From the NCBI GenBank assembly GCA_904501975.1, contig CAJGCZ010000005.1:1-64000 (forward strand): 64,000 nucleotides of DNA, written 5' to 3'. Position numbers and translations under genes: made by a program. Positions 41,087 to 50,795 of the stretch are shown here, in pieces (position 1 is the first letter of the stretch; each line of letters begins with the position of its first letter). Source of the stretch: an uncultured Akkermansia sp. Lineage in GTDB: Bacteria > Verrucomicrobiota > Verrucomicrobiia > Verrucomicrobiales > Akkermansiaceae. The notes below the pieces were generated by a model that had not been told where the DNA came from, did not search any database, and worked only from the letters and a program-made list of their open reading frames with translations.

Positions 41087-42592
41087 ATGAATACAATCAT
41101 CCCCCATGCACTGGCAGATTCCGGTGCTTCTGTAGGAACCATCGTTGCTATTATTGCTGTGGTGGTCTTTTTCTTGGGCACCGTTGCCGTGTTATTCAGC
41201 CGCTACAAGATGTGTCCGTCCGACAAAATCCTGATTGTTTACGGTAACGTAGGCGCCGGTAAATCTGCCAAATGTATTCATGGTGGTGCCACCTTTGTGC
41301 TTCCCGTTGTGCAGAACTACGCCTTCATGGATCTTAACCCCATTAATATCGATGTACCGCTGAAGGGCGCCCTCTCCAGCCAGAATATTCGTGTAGACGT
41401 GCCGTCCTCTTTCATTGTTGGTATCAGCACCCAGCCGGCTATCATGCAAAATGCTGCCAGCCGACTTTTGGGGCGCACACGTCAGGATATCCGCGATTTG
41501 GCCTCCGAAATCATCATGGGCCAAATGCGCGTCGTGATTGCCTCCCTTACCATCGAAGAAATTAATGCCGACCGCGAGAAGCTCATCAAGGGTATCACCA
41601 ACGGTGTGGACGTCGAGTTGCATAAGGTAGGCTTGTACCTCATCAATGCCAACATCACGGATATTCGCGACGCTTCCGGCTACATCGCCGCATTGGGCCA
41701 GGAGGCTGCTGCCCGCGCCATCAACGATGCCATGATTAAGGTGGCAGAAGAGACCCGCCGTGGTGAGATTGGTAAGGCCGAGGCACTGCGCGACCAAACC
41801 GTACAGGTGGCCATGGCCAATGCTGCTGCCGTTGAGGGTAACAACGAAGCCCAGATGAAGGTGGCAGATTCTAACGCTCGCCTCAAGGTGCGACAAGCAG
41901 AGGCTCATCGTATCGCCGTTGTGGCCGAGAAGGAGCAGGCTGCTAAGGCCGAAGAAGCCGGCTACATCGCCAATCGTGAGGCAGAAATGAAGCGCGCAGA
42001 ACTCGAGCGCGCCACCCAAACAGCCAACGAAATCGTTGCCGCCGAAATCCAGAAGCGCAAGCAGGAGATTGCCGCAGAGGCTATTGCTGCCGTGCTTGTG
42101 AAGGAGCAGGAAGGTAAAGCCCAAGCGCTCGTTATCGCCAACAAGGCAGAGGGTGATGCCGCTCTCGAATTGGCCAAGGGTGAAGCGGAGGCTCTTCTGC
42201 TCAAGAAGAAGGCAGAAGGTGAAGGTTTGGAACTGGTAGGCCGTGGTCAGGCTGCAGCCATTCAGGCTGCACTTGAGGCTAAGGCAACCGGTTTCCGCCA
42301 GATTGTTGCTGCTGCCGGCGATGCCCGTTCCGCTTCCGGCTTGCTCGTTACAGAGCAGCTTCCGCAGATTGTGGAAACCCAGGCTAGTGCCGTGCGTGGC
42401 CTCAGCTTCGATAAGGTTGTGGTCATGGGTGGCGGAAACGACAAATCCGGCTCCGTGGGTGGATTTGTGCAGAACCTTGTTACAGGCACTCTCCCGTTGC
42501 ACGAGCTTGCCAGCAGCGTAGGTGTAGAGCTTCCTTCCTACCTCGGTAAGTCTGCCGATACTCCGCAATCCACCTCTACTCCGCAGGCTTAA
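41087..42592 (+). CDS. Flotillin-like SPFH/band 7 protein
   Basis: The 501-residue protein has one N-terminal membrane helix (VGTIVAIIAVVVFFLGTVAVLF). The SPFH domain follows, with DKILIVYGNVGAGKSAKCIHGGATFVLPVVQNYAFMDLNPINIDV and SRLLGRTRQDIRDLASEII. Then come Ala/Glu-rich coiled-coil repeats (about 210-390), typical of flotillin. Flotillins build large oligomers in membrane microdomains and affect membrane fluidity. The paired NfeD-like gene upstream supports the YuaF-FloT arrangement. Confidence 0.92.
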   Translation: MNTIIPHALADSGASVGTIVAIIAVVVFFLGTVAVLFSRYKMCPSDKILIVYGNVGAGKSAKCIHGGATFVLPVVQNYAFMDLNPINIDVPLKGALSSQNIRVDVPSSFIVGISTQPAIMQNAASRLLGRTRQDIRDLASEIIMGQMRVVIASLTIEEINADREKLIKGITNGVDVELHKVGLYLINANITDIRDASGYIAALGQEAAARAINDAMIKVAEETRRGEIGKAEALRDQTVQVAMANAAAVEGNNEAQMKVADSNARLKVRQAEAHRIAVVAEKEQAAKAEEAGYIANREAEMKRAELERATQTANEIVAAEIQKRKQEIAAEAIAAVLVKEQEGKAQALVIANKAEGDAALELAKGEAEALLLKKKAEGEGLELVGRGQAAAIQAALEAKATGFRQIVAAAGDARSASGLLVTEQLPQIVETQASAVRGLSFDKVVVMGGGNDKSGSVGGFVQNLVTGTLPLHELASSVGVELPSYLGKSADTPQSTSTPQA

Positions 42593-42620
42593 TAGCGGAA
42601 TCTTCCCATCCATTCATTAC

Positions 42621-42650
42621 AGCCCCGGCTTCATTCCTGTAGCCGGGGCT
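42621..42650 (+). terminator. Hairpin after the flotillin gene
   Basis: AGCCCCGGCT and AGCCGGGGCT form a 10-bp stem; the T tract is weak. Confidence 0.6.
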
Positions 42651-42748
42651 GCTTGCGTGATAGCAAAACGATATTTTTTTGGAAAAAATCGTGAAAGCTG
42701 AAAGAATCGGAAGAAAAACTCCGTACATATAAATAAGAACATCAAGCA

Positions 42749-43642
42749 ATGAAAAAATCCTTATCCATCCTTTGTGCTTTTCTTTTGGCCTCATGTGGGC
42801 AAGAGAACATGGCTGTTTTAGTGAAAGCCGTGCAAGACAACAATCCCATTGAGCAATTACTGGATGAGGTAGAGGATATCAACGCTCGCGATAAGGATGG
42901 CAATACACCGCTATTCCATGTTAATCAAAGTGCCTATTCCGCAGAAAAAAGTTTAGCAACGGCGCGCATGCTCCTAAAGCACGGAGCAGATGTTAATGCC
43001 CGCAATCATTCGGGCAATACACCTTTGCTGAGCTTGCAGGGAATTGGTCAGGATTATTATGAAGATGAAGGGGAGGAGGTCACGGCTCCCCTGTTGTTGG
43101 ATTTATACGTTTCTGCCGGGGCAGATGTTTTTGCCCGCAATAATGCCGGCTTCAATGCGCTTGATTTAGCGTACCGCTCCACCCCATATTGTTCTAATCC
43201 CATCATGGTGCAAAAGCTCAAAAAATACGGCGTCACCTCAACGCCCGAGCGGGAACTTGTGTGGATGGCTGCCAATGGAGATGTAGAGGGCGTGCGCCGT
43301 TTGCTGGCTGCGGGAGCTAATCCCAATGCTTGTTGTGCAGATGGCGTTCCTGCTGTGATTGCCTGTTTGTCAACGCCAATTGTTCCCAGAGCTCATGCCG
43401 CAGAAGTATTGCAGCTTTTGCTTCAATCCGGAGCCAATCCCAATGTATCCCTTTCCGGCGGTTCCCAGTGGCATATTTTAAAACTTGCACGGTGGAATGA
43501 TTTGCAAGTTACCAAGCTGCTATTACGGTACGGCGCAAAAGCTCAAGGTTTGCCCATTGAGTCGTATGCTACCGATTCAGAGGAAGAACGCGCTTATGTT
43601 GAGCTCCTGCGTAAACATGGTGCCGTTATTGTGAAAGAATAA
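42749..43642 (+). CDS. Ankyrin-repeat lipoprotein
   Basis: The 297-residue protein begins with a short signal peptide and lipobox LASCG, so it should be lipid-anchored outside the cytoplasm. It has about six ankyrin repeats, visible as DKDGNTPLFHV, LLKHGADVNARNHSGNTPLLSL, VSAGADVFARNNAGFNALDLA, LVWMAANGDVEGVRRLLAAGANPNACCADG and LLLRYGAKAQG. Ankyrin repeats bind other proteins. It is the first of three tandem exported ankyrin genes that look like diverged duplicates. Confidence 0.88.
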   Translation: MKKSLSILCAFLLASCGQENMAVLVKAVQDNNPIEQLLDEVEDINARDKDGNTPLFHVNQSAYSAEKSLATARMLLKHGADVNARNHSGNTPLLSLQGIGQDYYEDEGEEVTAPLLLDLYVSAGADVFARNNAGFNALDLAYRSTPYCSNPIMVQKLKKYGVTSTPERELVWMAANGDVEGVRRLLAAGANPNACCADGVPAVIACLSTPIVPRAHAAEVLQLLLQSGANPNVSLSGGSQWHILKLARWNDLQVTKLLLRYGAKAQGLPIESYATDSEEERAYVELLRKHGAVIVKE

Positions 43643-43729
43643 CAGTTGCTATTTATTGATTATCAGTGGCGTTTTTTTGAACGATGGGGCCTCTTTAAGT
43701 GTCTGATATATATAGTGCCATCTTCTGCC

Positions 43730-45913
43730 ATGAAATACCTTTCTCCCATCATGTTGTTTTGTTTCGCTGCTCCTCTTGCCGTGCAGGCGGAGACAAAATC
43801 TGTTTCTTCAACGACTGCTCAACAAACGCCTTCTGTCAAACAGCAAATACTCGCTGCGCTCCAAGCAGACGACTTGCAGGCTGTTCAGGCTCTTTACTCC
43901 GATGCCTCTGTGCTGTGCAAATCATCTTTTCGCACAGGAAAACCTGCGGAGCGAGTCCTGTTAGGAACCCTCATGCGCGAGGCTGCTCGTCACGACGCCA
44001 TCAAGGTCGCGGCATGGCTGATTCAAGAGAAAAAGGCCAATCCGCATGATGTATTGTGGGATAACTACGGCAGCCCGCTGAGCACAGCGCAAAGCCATTT
44101 GCACGTGGCGGCAGAGCATGGCTCGTTGAAGGTGGCAGAGTTGCTCCTGGCCCGAAACGTGAATGTCAACTTAGTAGACCGCAAGGGGCACACGGCGCTC
44201 ATGTATGCCGCAGCTTCATCCTCTCCGCAGGCGGCGGATATGGTCGACCTATTGCTGACTCACGGTGCCAATGCATCATTCCGTAGTTATACCGGCGAAG
44301 CCGCTATCGATATGGTTCCCGAGTCGCAAGAACGCGTCTTCTCTCATCTGTGTTACTTTGGAGTATTGCCTAAAGATAGAGCCCGCTATGACGCCTGGGT
44401 GCAAAAACAGAGTCTCAGTTTTAATGCGGTTGGGCCGACTGTAGATTTATGGCAAGCCGTGCATCAGGATGATTTGGTCGCTGCAGAGCAGGCGCTGAAG
44501 GCCGGGGCGAATCCCCAAGTGGAATCAGCATACGGCGTACGCAACATGCTAGTCGCCATTAATCATGGCAATGCTGCCATGGTACGCTTGTTGTTGCGCT
44601 ACGGCGATACTGTCAACCTGAACCGCAACGACTATTTCACCAATTTGTATGCAGCTGTTCTTTGTGGCAATCCGGATGTGCTCGATTTAATTCCGTACGA
44701 AGAACCGAAGGAAGACGAAGAGCGAGAGAGCCCGTTCCTTGTAGCCTTGCGTGGCAATTGTGGTGCCGTCATGGCAGCTGCCTTGTTAGAGGCAGGGGCT
44801 AATCCTGAGGCTCGCTCTCTCCTGAGTGCTTATGCCTTGAGCGCTTTTAATATCGCGAATATTCATACAAAGGATGAGCAGGTAACAACACTCCTTCGTT
44901 ACCAAAGCGACGATACGTGGTCGCTTTCCGGAGATGTATTTACCCCCGTGCGCAAGCCGGAAGAAATTAGCGCTTTGTTGTCCACACCCGGCATTTACGC
45001 CGTAGATAAGCGCGGCACTTGGGATGTCACCCCGCTTGCTCTGGCACGCAAAGAAGGGGAAGAGGCGGTAGCGCGCTTGTTGCTTGCAGCCGGGGCAGAT
45101 TCCGCCCCTATCAAGAAACAATCCTGCGCCACCCATCCCAAATTCTTTTTCCGTAATCCGGAGCTGCAACAAGGCGTGCAGCAAGCATTGGCAGAAAATG
45201 ATACCAACTATTTCCTCGCCTTGCACCCCCATTTGGTAAACGCCAATGCCGGGCCGGTGGACAGCGCTGCCAATGCCTACAACTCTGCTCCGCATAAAGG
45301 CATCTATTATGAAGGTACCCCTCTCAAACATGCCGCAGCCGCAGGTAAAACAGATATTGTGCGCGTGCTCCTGGCTCGCGATGCTTTTATGGAGCATGCG
45401 GATATTTATGGGCGCACCGCCATTGAGTATGCCGCCGCTAATGGCCATGTGGAGTGTGTACAGTTGCTTCTCAATGCCGGGGCAAAACGCTACAACCAAG
45501 CCTTGCAAGTAGCAGCTCTTTGCGGGCAGCATGCCGTGGTGGATTATTTGTTGAAGCGCGGTGTGCGCCCCGGTTTGGCGGTGGAGTATGCACTTATGAG
45601 CAATACGCCGCATAGCGGCCTCTTGGCTGCGAGAGCGGGCGACCCCGATATTGCATTAGGCTTGGCCGTGCAGCTCAACCACCCCCAAGCCGTCAAGCGG
45701 CTCATTGCCCTAGGCGCCAATGTCAATCGTCCCCACTTTTATCCCCTTCATACCTCCACCAAAGTAGAAGTTCTTGAGGCCTTGGTTGAGGCAGGGGCGG
45801 ATATCCATCGCCGCAATGCCGAAGGCCTTACTCCTCTGGAATTCCATATCAAAAATGCATGCCATGCCGCTGCTGCATATTTGGAATCTGTGGAGCCCTC
45901 CTCCGGCAAATAA
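43730..45913 (+). CDS. Large exported ankyrin-repeat protein
   Basis: The start at 43730 (MKYLSPIMLF) gives 727 residues with a signal peptide ending near AVQAE; the ATG at 43646 would hide it. At least ten ankyrin repeats are visible, for example LHVAAEHGSLKVAELLLARNVNVNLVDRKGHTALMYAA, ALKAGANPQVES, LKHAAAAGKTDIVRVLLARDAFMEHADIYGRTAIEYAAANGHVECVQLLLNAGAKRYN and LVEAGADIHRRNAEGLTPLEF. The C-terminal repeat block is very close to that of the next gene (TAIEYAAANG in both), supporting tandem duplication. The binding partner is unknown. Confidence 0.88.
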   Translation: MKYLSPIMLFCFAAPLAVQAETKSVSSTTAQQTPSVKQQILAALQADDLQAVQALYSDASVLCKSSFRTGKPAERVLLGTLMREAARHDAIKVAAWLIQEKKANPHDVLWDNYGSPLSTAQSHLHVAAEHGSLKVAELLLARNVNVNLVDRKGHTALMYAAASSSPQAADMVDLLLTHGANASFRSYTGEAAIDMVPESQERVFSHLCYFGVLPKDRARYDAWVQKQSLSFNAVGPTVDLWQAVHQDDLVAAEQALKAGANPQVESAYGVRNMLVAINHGNAAMVRLLLRYGDTVNLNRNDYFTNLYAAVLCGNPDVLDLIPYEEPKEDEERESPFLVALRGNCGAVMAAALLEAGANPEARSLLSAYALSAFNIANIHTKDEQVTTLLRYQSDDTWSLSGDVFTPVRKPEEISALLSTPGIYAVDKRGTWDVTPLALARKEGEEAVARLLLAAGADSAPIKKQSCATHPKFFFRNPELQQGVQQALAENDTNYFLALHPHLVNANAGPVDSAANAYNSAPHKGIYYEGTPLKHAAAAGKTDIVRVLLARDAFMEHADIYGRTAIEYAAANGHVECVQLLLNAGAKRYNQALQVAALCGQHAVVDYLLKRGVRPGLAVEYALMSNTPHSGLLAARAGDPDIALGLAVQLNHPQAVKRLIALGANVNRPHFYPLHTSTKVEVLEALVEAGADIHRRNAEGLTPLEFHIKNACHAAAAYLESVEPSSGK

Positions 45914-45994
45914 AAAATCATAACTTTTCTCGTTTTTTTTGAAAGATTTGCTGTATTTTGGGCGTACATATTATAGAAGCAATCTTTTCTTGGT

Positions 45995-48595
45995 ATGAAC
46001 AAAGCAGCATACATCTTCATGATGGCTCCGGTGGCGGGGTTGGTGGCTCAGGCAGAGCCGGTGGCCGAGCCTCGCGATGAGCACGGCCGCACCCCGCTGA
46101 TGCGTGCCCTCGCGCACCACACCATGCCGCCATTGGAGCAAATTAAAGCCTTGATTGATGCCGGGGCCGATGTTAATGCCCGCGATACCGAGGGCAACAC
46201 CCCGCTCATGTACGTGCCATCCTTGCGCGGTTATTCTCATGAGGAGCCCAGCTATCTCCCCGTCGTCAAATTGCTGGTGGAGAGCGGGGCCGATGTTCAT
46301 GCCCTCAACCCGGATGGCCTCAACCTGCTGGAGCTGGCCGTCTGCCAAAAAGATACGGAAGATGCTCCCGTGGTTGAGTACCTGCAATCCTTCGGCCTGC
46401 AGCTTTCTCTCAACGGGCAATTGGCTGCAGCCTGCGCGCAAAACAACGTACCGCGCGTCAAAGAGCTTCTCGCTGCCGGGGCCGACCCCAACTTTGCGTG
46501 CGCGTTTTCGCTCTATATCTGCATGGGCGTGGGCACGCACTACATGCCGCACGATGCCGAAATTGTACAGCTACTGCTTGCCGCCGGCGCTAATCCTAAT
46601 CTGCGTGTGCGAGACCTCATGTTTTGCTGCACCCACGGTGGCCCCTCCATGCTCCCCTTGCTAGAGGCCGGCATGCATATCCGCTATGCCGGAGATGAGA
46701 TGTCAGCCACGGATTTTGCCGATGTCGCCGCCCGCTCCTGGTGCACCGAAAACGGATTCCCCAAACCCGTGTTCAGCCGCCTCATTCGCATGGGGGCAGA
46801 CATTAATGCTTGCCGTGGGCACTATCCGCCCCTCTGCTATTCTGCCAGCAAGCACAGCGGCCACGGGCGGCGCCATATTGCCTATCTGCTTTCCATCGGG
46901 GCAGACCCCTCATTAAAAGATTCGCAAGGCCGCACCGCGCTCGATATTGCTCGCGAGCACGACCGCACAGATATCATCCCCTTGTTGGAAAACCCGCAGG
47001 CATTGCACCCGGCCACCACATGCGGGGTCGATGTCCCCACCAAATTCCCCCGCTGCGGCGGCACACCGCTCACCCGTGCCGCCTCTCAGGGAGATTACGC
47101 CCAAGTGCAGGCACTTATTGAGGTCGGTGCCGACCTCGAGGCGCTGAGCGATGAATGGGCCGGTAGCACCGCGTTGGCAAATGCTCTCTTTGGCAAACAT
47201 CATGAGGTCGTTCTCCTGCTCAAAGACGCCGAAGCCAATACAGAAAAAGTCCACTTCACGGAGTTCGGCACCAATACCGCATTACACGAACTGCGCAGCC
47301 TTGCTTGGCCGGGGAGAGCGTTCATTGGGGGGCAAAAACGCGGTTATCGTGGCCGCACTCCACTCATGTTGGTTGCACACCGCGGCTTGCCGGAGGTCCT
47401 CTCGCGCCTCATTTACGACTCCGAGGTTAACGCCACGGATGCTGAGGGCAATACCGCCATGCATCACATCAATTATGGCATGGCAGAGCACATCGAGTGC
47501 GCCCGTAAATTGGTGGCAGCCGGGGCGGATATCAATGCCCGCAACCACAAGGGCGAAACACCCTTGCACCGTGCCGAAGGTATTGGTTGGGAGTGGGGCG
47601 AGTCTGCGCTCACGGATGCCTACGTTCGCTACCTCCTTTCCGCCGGGGCAGATGCCCATGCCCGCACCGCCTACGGCATGAATGCGCTGGAGCTCGCCAT
47701 GTGCCAACCCAACAGTTGGCCGCACGGCAGCCTCAATCCTGTGGCAGATAGCCCTAACCCCATCGTCCCCCTTTTGGTAGAGCAGGGGCTCAGCTGCTCG
47801 CAGAATGCACTGTTGATAGGCGCCGCCGCTGCGGATGATGTTGCTGCCGTCAAGCGCTTGCTCGAGCAGGGAGCAGACCCCAATGCCTACGGCCCCCATG
47901 GCCCCCATGCGTTGGCCGCTTGCCAAGGAAATCTTTTTGTGCTTAAGGAGCACGATGTAGAAATCACGGAGCTTCTTCTTGCCGCGGGGGCAAATCCCAC
48001 CATGGCCACACAGCAGTTGTTGCAGCATGTCTATTTGTACATGCGTCCGCAAACCTTCTCGCGCTTGTTCCAAGCCGGGTGGAACGTGCTTGCCGCCCCG
48101 GCAGAGCAACTGCGTGAGTACATGGCAGCGGCCCATCACCACCGTCCGGAAATCCATCAACTCTTCGTGCAGCACGGTGCCCCCGCGTGGAATGCCGCCG
48201 CCCTCGCAGCCGAGCTGCGTGCCGCCATCGAGAACTCAGATTCGCGCGCTGTTTACCGCGTGCACAACGACTACTTCCCCATGGATACCCCGTTGCCCGG
48301 CACCATCCCGTCCCCCTTTGCAGATGGCAAAAACACCGGCGGCCACGCCCTCATTCTTGCCGCCGCCTTGGGTAAGGCAGATATGCTGCGCATTCTCCTT
48401 TGCTCCTGCAATATTGAAGCCACAGATGCCGCCGGCCGCACCGCCATCGAGTACGCAGCCGCCAACGGATATGACGATATTGTGTACCTTCTGCTCAATG
48501 CCGGCGCCAAGCGCGTTCGCGAGGCCCTGCACCTGGCAGAGCAATACGGCTACCCCGCCGTAGCGGGGCTGCTGCGCCCCTTTGTTAAGCCCTAA
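45995..48595 (+). CDS. Very large exported ankyrin-repeat protein
   Basis: The 866-residue protein has a signal peptide (AAYIFMMAPVAGLVAQAE). It starts directly with ankyrin repeats (DEHGRTPLMRALAHH, LIDAGADVNARDTEGNTPLMYV, LVESGADVHALNPDGLNLLELAV) and carries more than a dozen in all, including YLLSIGADPSLKDSQGRTALDIAREHDRTDIIPLLENP and AAGADINARNHKGETPLHRA. The repeats fall into two similar halves, suggesting internal duplication. It is more G/C-rich than the preceding paralogue. An exported scaffold or surface binding protein is likely. Confidence 0.88.
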   Translation: MNKAAYIFMMAPVAGLVAQAEPVAEPRDEHGRTPLMRALAHHTMPPLEQIKALIDAGADVNARDTEGNTPLMYVPSLRGYSHEEPSYLPVVKLLVESGADVHALNPDGLNLLELAVCQKDTEDAPVVEYLQSFGLQLSLNGQLAAACAQNNVPRVKELLAAGADPNFACAFSLYICMGVGTHYMPHDAEIVQLLLAAGANPNLRVRDLMFCCTHGGPSMLPLLEAGMHIRYAGDEMSATDFADVAARSWCTENGFPKPVFSRLIRMGADINACRGHYPPLCYSASKHSGHGRRHIAYLLSIGADPSLKDSQGRTALDIAREHDRTDIIPLLENPQALHPATTCGVDVPTKFPRCGGTPLTRAASQGDYAQVQALIEVGADLEALSDEWAGSTALANALFGKHHEVVLLLKDAEANTEKVHFTEFGTNTALHELRSLAWPGRAFIGGQKRGYRGRTPLMLVAHRGLPEVLSRLIYDSEVNATDAEGNTAMHHINYGMAEHIECARKLVAAGADINARNHKGETPLHRAEGIGWEWGESALTDAYVRYLLSAGADAHARTAYGMNALELAMCQPNSWPHGSLNPVADSPNPIVPLLVEQGLSCSQNALLIGAAAADDVAAVKRLLEQGADPNAYGPHGPHALAACQGNLFVLKEHDVEITELLLAAGANPTMATQQLLQHVYLYMRPQTFSRLFQAGWNVLAAPAEQLREYMAAAHHHRPEIHQLFVQHGAPAWNAAALAAELRAAIENSDSRAVYRVHNDYFPMDTPLPGTIPSPFADGKNTGGHALILAAALGKADMLRILLCSCNIEATDAAGRTAIEYAAANGYDDIVYLLLNAGAKRVREALHLAEQYGYPAVAGLLRPFVKP

Positions 48596-48619
48596 GTCGC
48601 TTGCTCAACTACCGAATAT

Positions 48620-48652
48620 AAAACCGCCGCAGTAGCCTACTGCGGCGGTTTT
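48620..48652 (+). terminator. Terminator of the ankyrin genes
   Basis: A perfect 15- to 16-bp stem (AAAACCGCCGCAGTAG with its complement) with a minimal loop, ending in TTTTAT. Confidence 0.85.
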
Positions 48653-48736
48653 ATAGATTTTTGATTATTGGTTTTGGATTTTTGATTTAGAATCGGGCGG
48701 GCAGAGCTGATAAATTGTACCTCAAGTACATGCCCT

Positions 48737-49378
48737 TTATTCTTCTGCCGGCAGGCCCGGCCAAATCTCTTCGGGGGCTTGGCTAATGTGCACTTTCGTG
48801 CCCACCTTGGTCAGGTCAAACAGCATGTCGGCTACAAAACCGGGCGTGCGCACACAGCCTTTAGAAAGCTTCTTGTTCATGCGAACCGGGCCGGTATGAA
48901 TCCCCACGCCATCATGAGTCAGGCGCTGCCAGTTCTCCATTTTAGCGCCCAAAAACTCGCCACCCGGCGGCACCTTGTCCACACGAGAGTCTGCGGATTC
49001 TACCACACAAATGTCGTTTTCATCCACAATGGTGCCCCAAGTGGTGGAGAAATACAGCTTCTTCTTTTCGATAACGGAGAAGGAGCCGGTGGGCGTTTCG
49101 CGCCCCTCCATACCCGTTGTAACCGGCCAATCGGCTGCCACTTGGCCGTCGGCATAAAGGCGGCCGCGTTGTTGGTCCAAGCAAATATGAATAGGACTTT
49201 CCGGGGTAGCCTTAGCCACCAAATCGCGGTTCAGGTACACATCCATGCATACCGGGTATTTCTCTCTGTTTTCGTCGAGAAACTGTTCGTATGTTTGCGG
49301 CAGTTCCGGGGTTTGGCAAGCAGTCAATACCCCCATGATTGCAGCGATAACGCCATGCGTGAAAATGTCCTTCTTCAT
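48737..49378 (-). CDS. L,D-transpeptidase lipoprotein (YkuD family) 1
   Basis: The 213-residue protein has a signal peptide with lipobox LTAC. The YkuD domain follows: HICLDQQRGRLYADGQVAADWPVTTGMEGRETPTGSFSVIEKKK, then GVGIHTGPVRMNKKLSKGCVRTPGFVADMLFDL, which contains the HXG and SXGCXR motifs with catalytic Cys. These enzymes make 3-3 peptidoglycan crosslinks or attach proteins to the wall. It lies 21 bp downstream of a second member of the family. Confidence 0.9.
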   Translation of the reverse strand: MKKDIFTHGVIAAIMGVLTACQTPELPQTYEQFLDENREKYPVCMDVYLNRDLVAKATPESPIHICLDQQRGRLYADGQVAADWPVTTGMEGRETPTGSFSVIEKKKLYFSTTWGTIVDENDICVVESADSRVDKVPPGGEFLGAKMENWQRLTHDGVGIHTGPVRMNKKLSKGCVRTPGFVADMLFDLTKVGTKVHISQAPEEIWPGLPAEE

Positions 49379-49399
49379 GAGAGCGTGTGGTGAATCGTG

Positions 49400-50002
49400 T
49401 TACTTAATAATAACCGGTGTACCCACCGGCGTGTTTTCAAAGAAAATCTGGGCCATATCCCGCGGCAAACGAATGCAGCCATGGCTTTCCGGGGCGGCTG
49501 TTACCAACCCTTCGTGCATCCAAATACCCGTGTTAGTAATCTGCATGCCAAAGTTCATGGGCGCGCCCTGATACTTACCGCCGGCCGGAATCGGTTGACC
49601 TGCCGTGTAGTCCGCAATCAACGTATTGCCCGCAGCATCAACAATGCTGCCGTAGGTGGATGACTTGTGGTCAATGTCCTTAGATAAAATCTTGAACGTA
49701 CCCTGCGGTGTACCGTGCCCGGCCTTGCCGGACGATATCGTGGAGCGGCCCACCAGCTCGTTGCCCACGTAATAACTGGCTTGCTGAAGCTGCGTATCAA
49801 TGATGATGCAATGCTGTCCTGTAATGTGTGCCGGTTTATCCCAGAACCCGTGGTTCACCACCTGATCCGGCGTTGCTTTCAGGGTTTGGGGTTTAAAGGC
49901 ATAGCCACTCTGCTCCAAATCGCTCAAATGATTAGGCATAAACCAAGAGCAAGACGGCAACAGAAGCGTTGAGACGGCAAGGATGGTCAGAGATTTCTTC
50001 AT
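49400..50002 (-). CDS. L,D-transpeptidase lipoprotein (YkuD family) 2
   Basis: The 200-residue protein has the lipobox LLPSC and a YkuD domain with CIIIDTQLQQASYYVGNELVGRSTISSGKAGHGTPQGTFKILSKD. The catalytic region is MHEGLVTAAPESHGCIRLPRDMAQIF, with SHGCIR. It resembles the adjacent gene in layout but is diverged, probably an old tandem duplicate. Both act outside the inner membrane on peptidoglycan. Confidence 0.9.
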   Translation of the reverse strand: MKKSLTILAVSTLLLPSCSWFMPNHLSDLEQSGYAFKPQTLKATPDQVVNHGFWDKPAHITGQHCIIIDTQLQQASYYVGNELVGRSTISSGKAGHGTPQGTFKILSKDIDHKSSTYGSIVDAAGNTLIADYTAGQPIPAGGKYQGAPMNFGMQITNTGIWMHEGLVTAAPESHGCIRLPRDMAQIFFENTPVGTPVIIK

Positions 50003-50205
50003 GCAATATTAGTCGTTCATGGCGTACCCTCCCTTGACGGTACTACCATGTTATGCACCCTATACGTCGATTTGTCAAGCTTTTTTAACAATTCCGGCCT
50101 TTTTTGATTCGCTCTGTTTAAGTTTTTAGTTGATAGCCCGACAAATAGCAATTTGTGGGGCGCATAGATGTGAGCGCAGCGAACGGAATTCGTGAGCCCC
50201 GGTGA

Positions 50206-50469
50206 GGGGCGATATATGGTAGCCCGGTGGTGGAGCTGCGCAGCAGCGAAACCCCGGGAAAGATGAAAAATATATTGGAACCCCTTCAGGGGTGGCATAA
50301 TGCTCGGCTATAATATTAACGCTTATTTATTGATAAAGCTCGAATAACGAAAGAGTTGCAATATAACGCGACCCTTTATGTCACCCCTCCGGGGTTCCAA
50401 CTAATTGGTGTCTAACCCGGGGTTTCGCCGCTGTCGCGGCTTCACCACCGGGCTATTTTATGGCGCCCC
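50206..50469. repeat. Large imperfect inverted repeat
   Basis: Arms of about 100 bp (50206-50303 and 50368-50469) are inverted copies. Shared parts include TAGCCCGGTGGTG, GCGAAACCCCGGG and TTGGAACCCC. The 64-bp A/T-rich centre holds a TATAATATTAACG stretch. The RNA would form one long hairpin. Confidence 0.8.
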
Positions 50470-50514
50470 AAGGGGCTCAGAATTTGGCTCGCTGCGCTCG
50501 CGGTATTGGGGAGG

Positions 50515-50615
50515 GATGAGAACGGCTTACGCCGTGGTGAAGAATCTGCCTACGGAAGATGGTGAAGAACAGCTTGCGCTGTAGTGAAGAACGCACCTGC
50601 GGTGCGTAGTACGGA
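50515..50615. repeat. Chain of short hairpins joined by GTGAAGAA linkers
   Basis: Short palindromes (CGGCTTACGCCG, CAGCTTGCGCTG, GCACCTGCGGTGC) alternate with the linker GTGAAGAA. A related chain in the opposite orientation lies at 55365-55440. Confidence 0.7.
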
Positions 50616-50795
50616 GGACCGACAAACAACCATTTATCAACTAAAAACTAGAACAGAGCGTTAAGTTTTTAGCCGCTACCTCGCAAATAGCAATTTGTGG
50701 GTCGCAGAATTCCGCTCATCGGGTGGCAATACTTTCAACATTCAAGCTCCAATATTCAACTTGCAAAAACACGCTCTGCATGGTATAAGCAAACC

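Larger units (their letters stand above)
50114..50655. repeat. Composite extragenic element with terminal inverted repeats
   Basis: The left end (50114-50135, CTGTTTAAG then TTTTTAGTTGATA) and the right end (50630-50655, inverted) are related to the ends of the element at 10804-10977. Inside lie the large inverted repeat 50206-50469 and a chain of small hairpins at 50515-50615. A direct repeat of the left end, with AAATAGCAATTTGTGGG, follows at 50660-50706. No credible coding frame is present in the 790-bp gap. Confidence 0.55.

Noticed and set aside
41192..42613. 473-codon antisense frame across the flotillin gene
   Set aside because: It lies opposite a clear flotillin and gives low-complexity Leu/Gly/His-rich sequence only.
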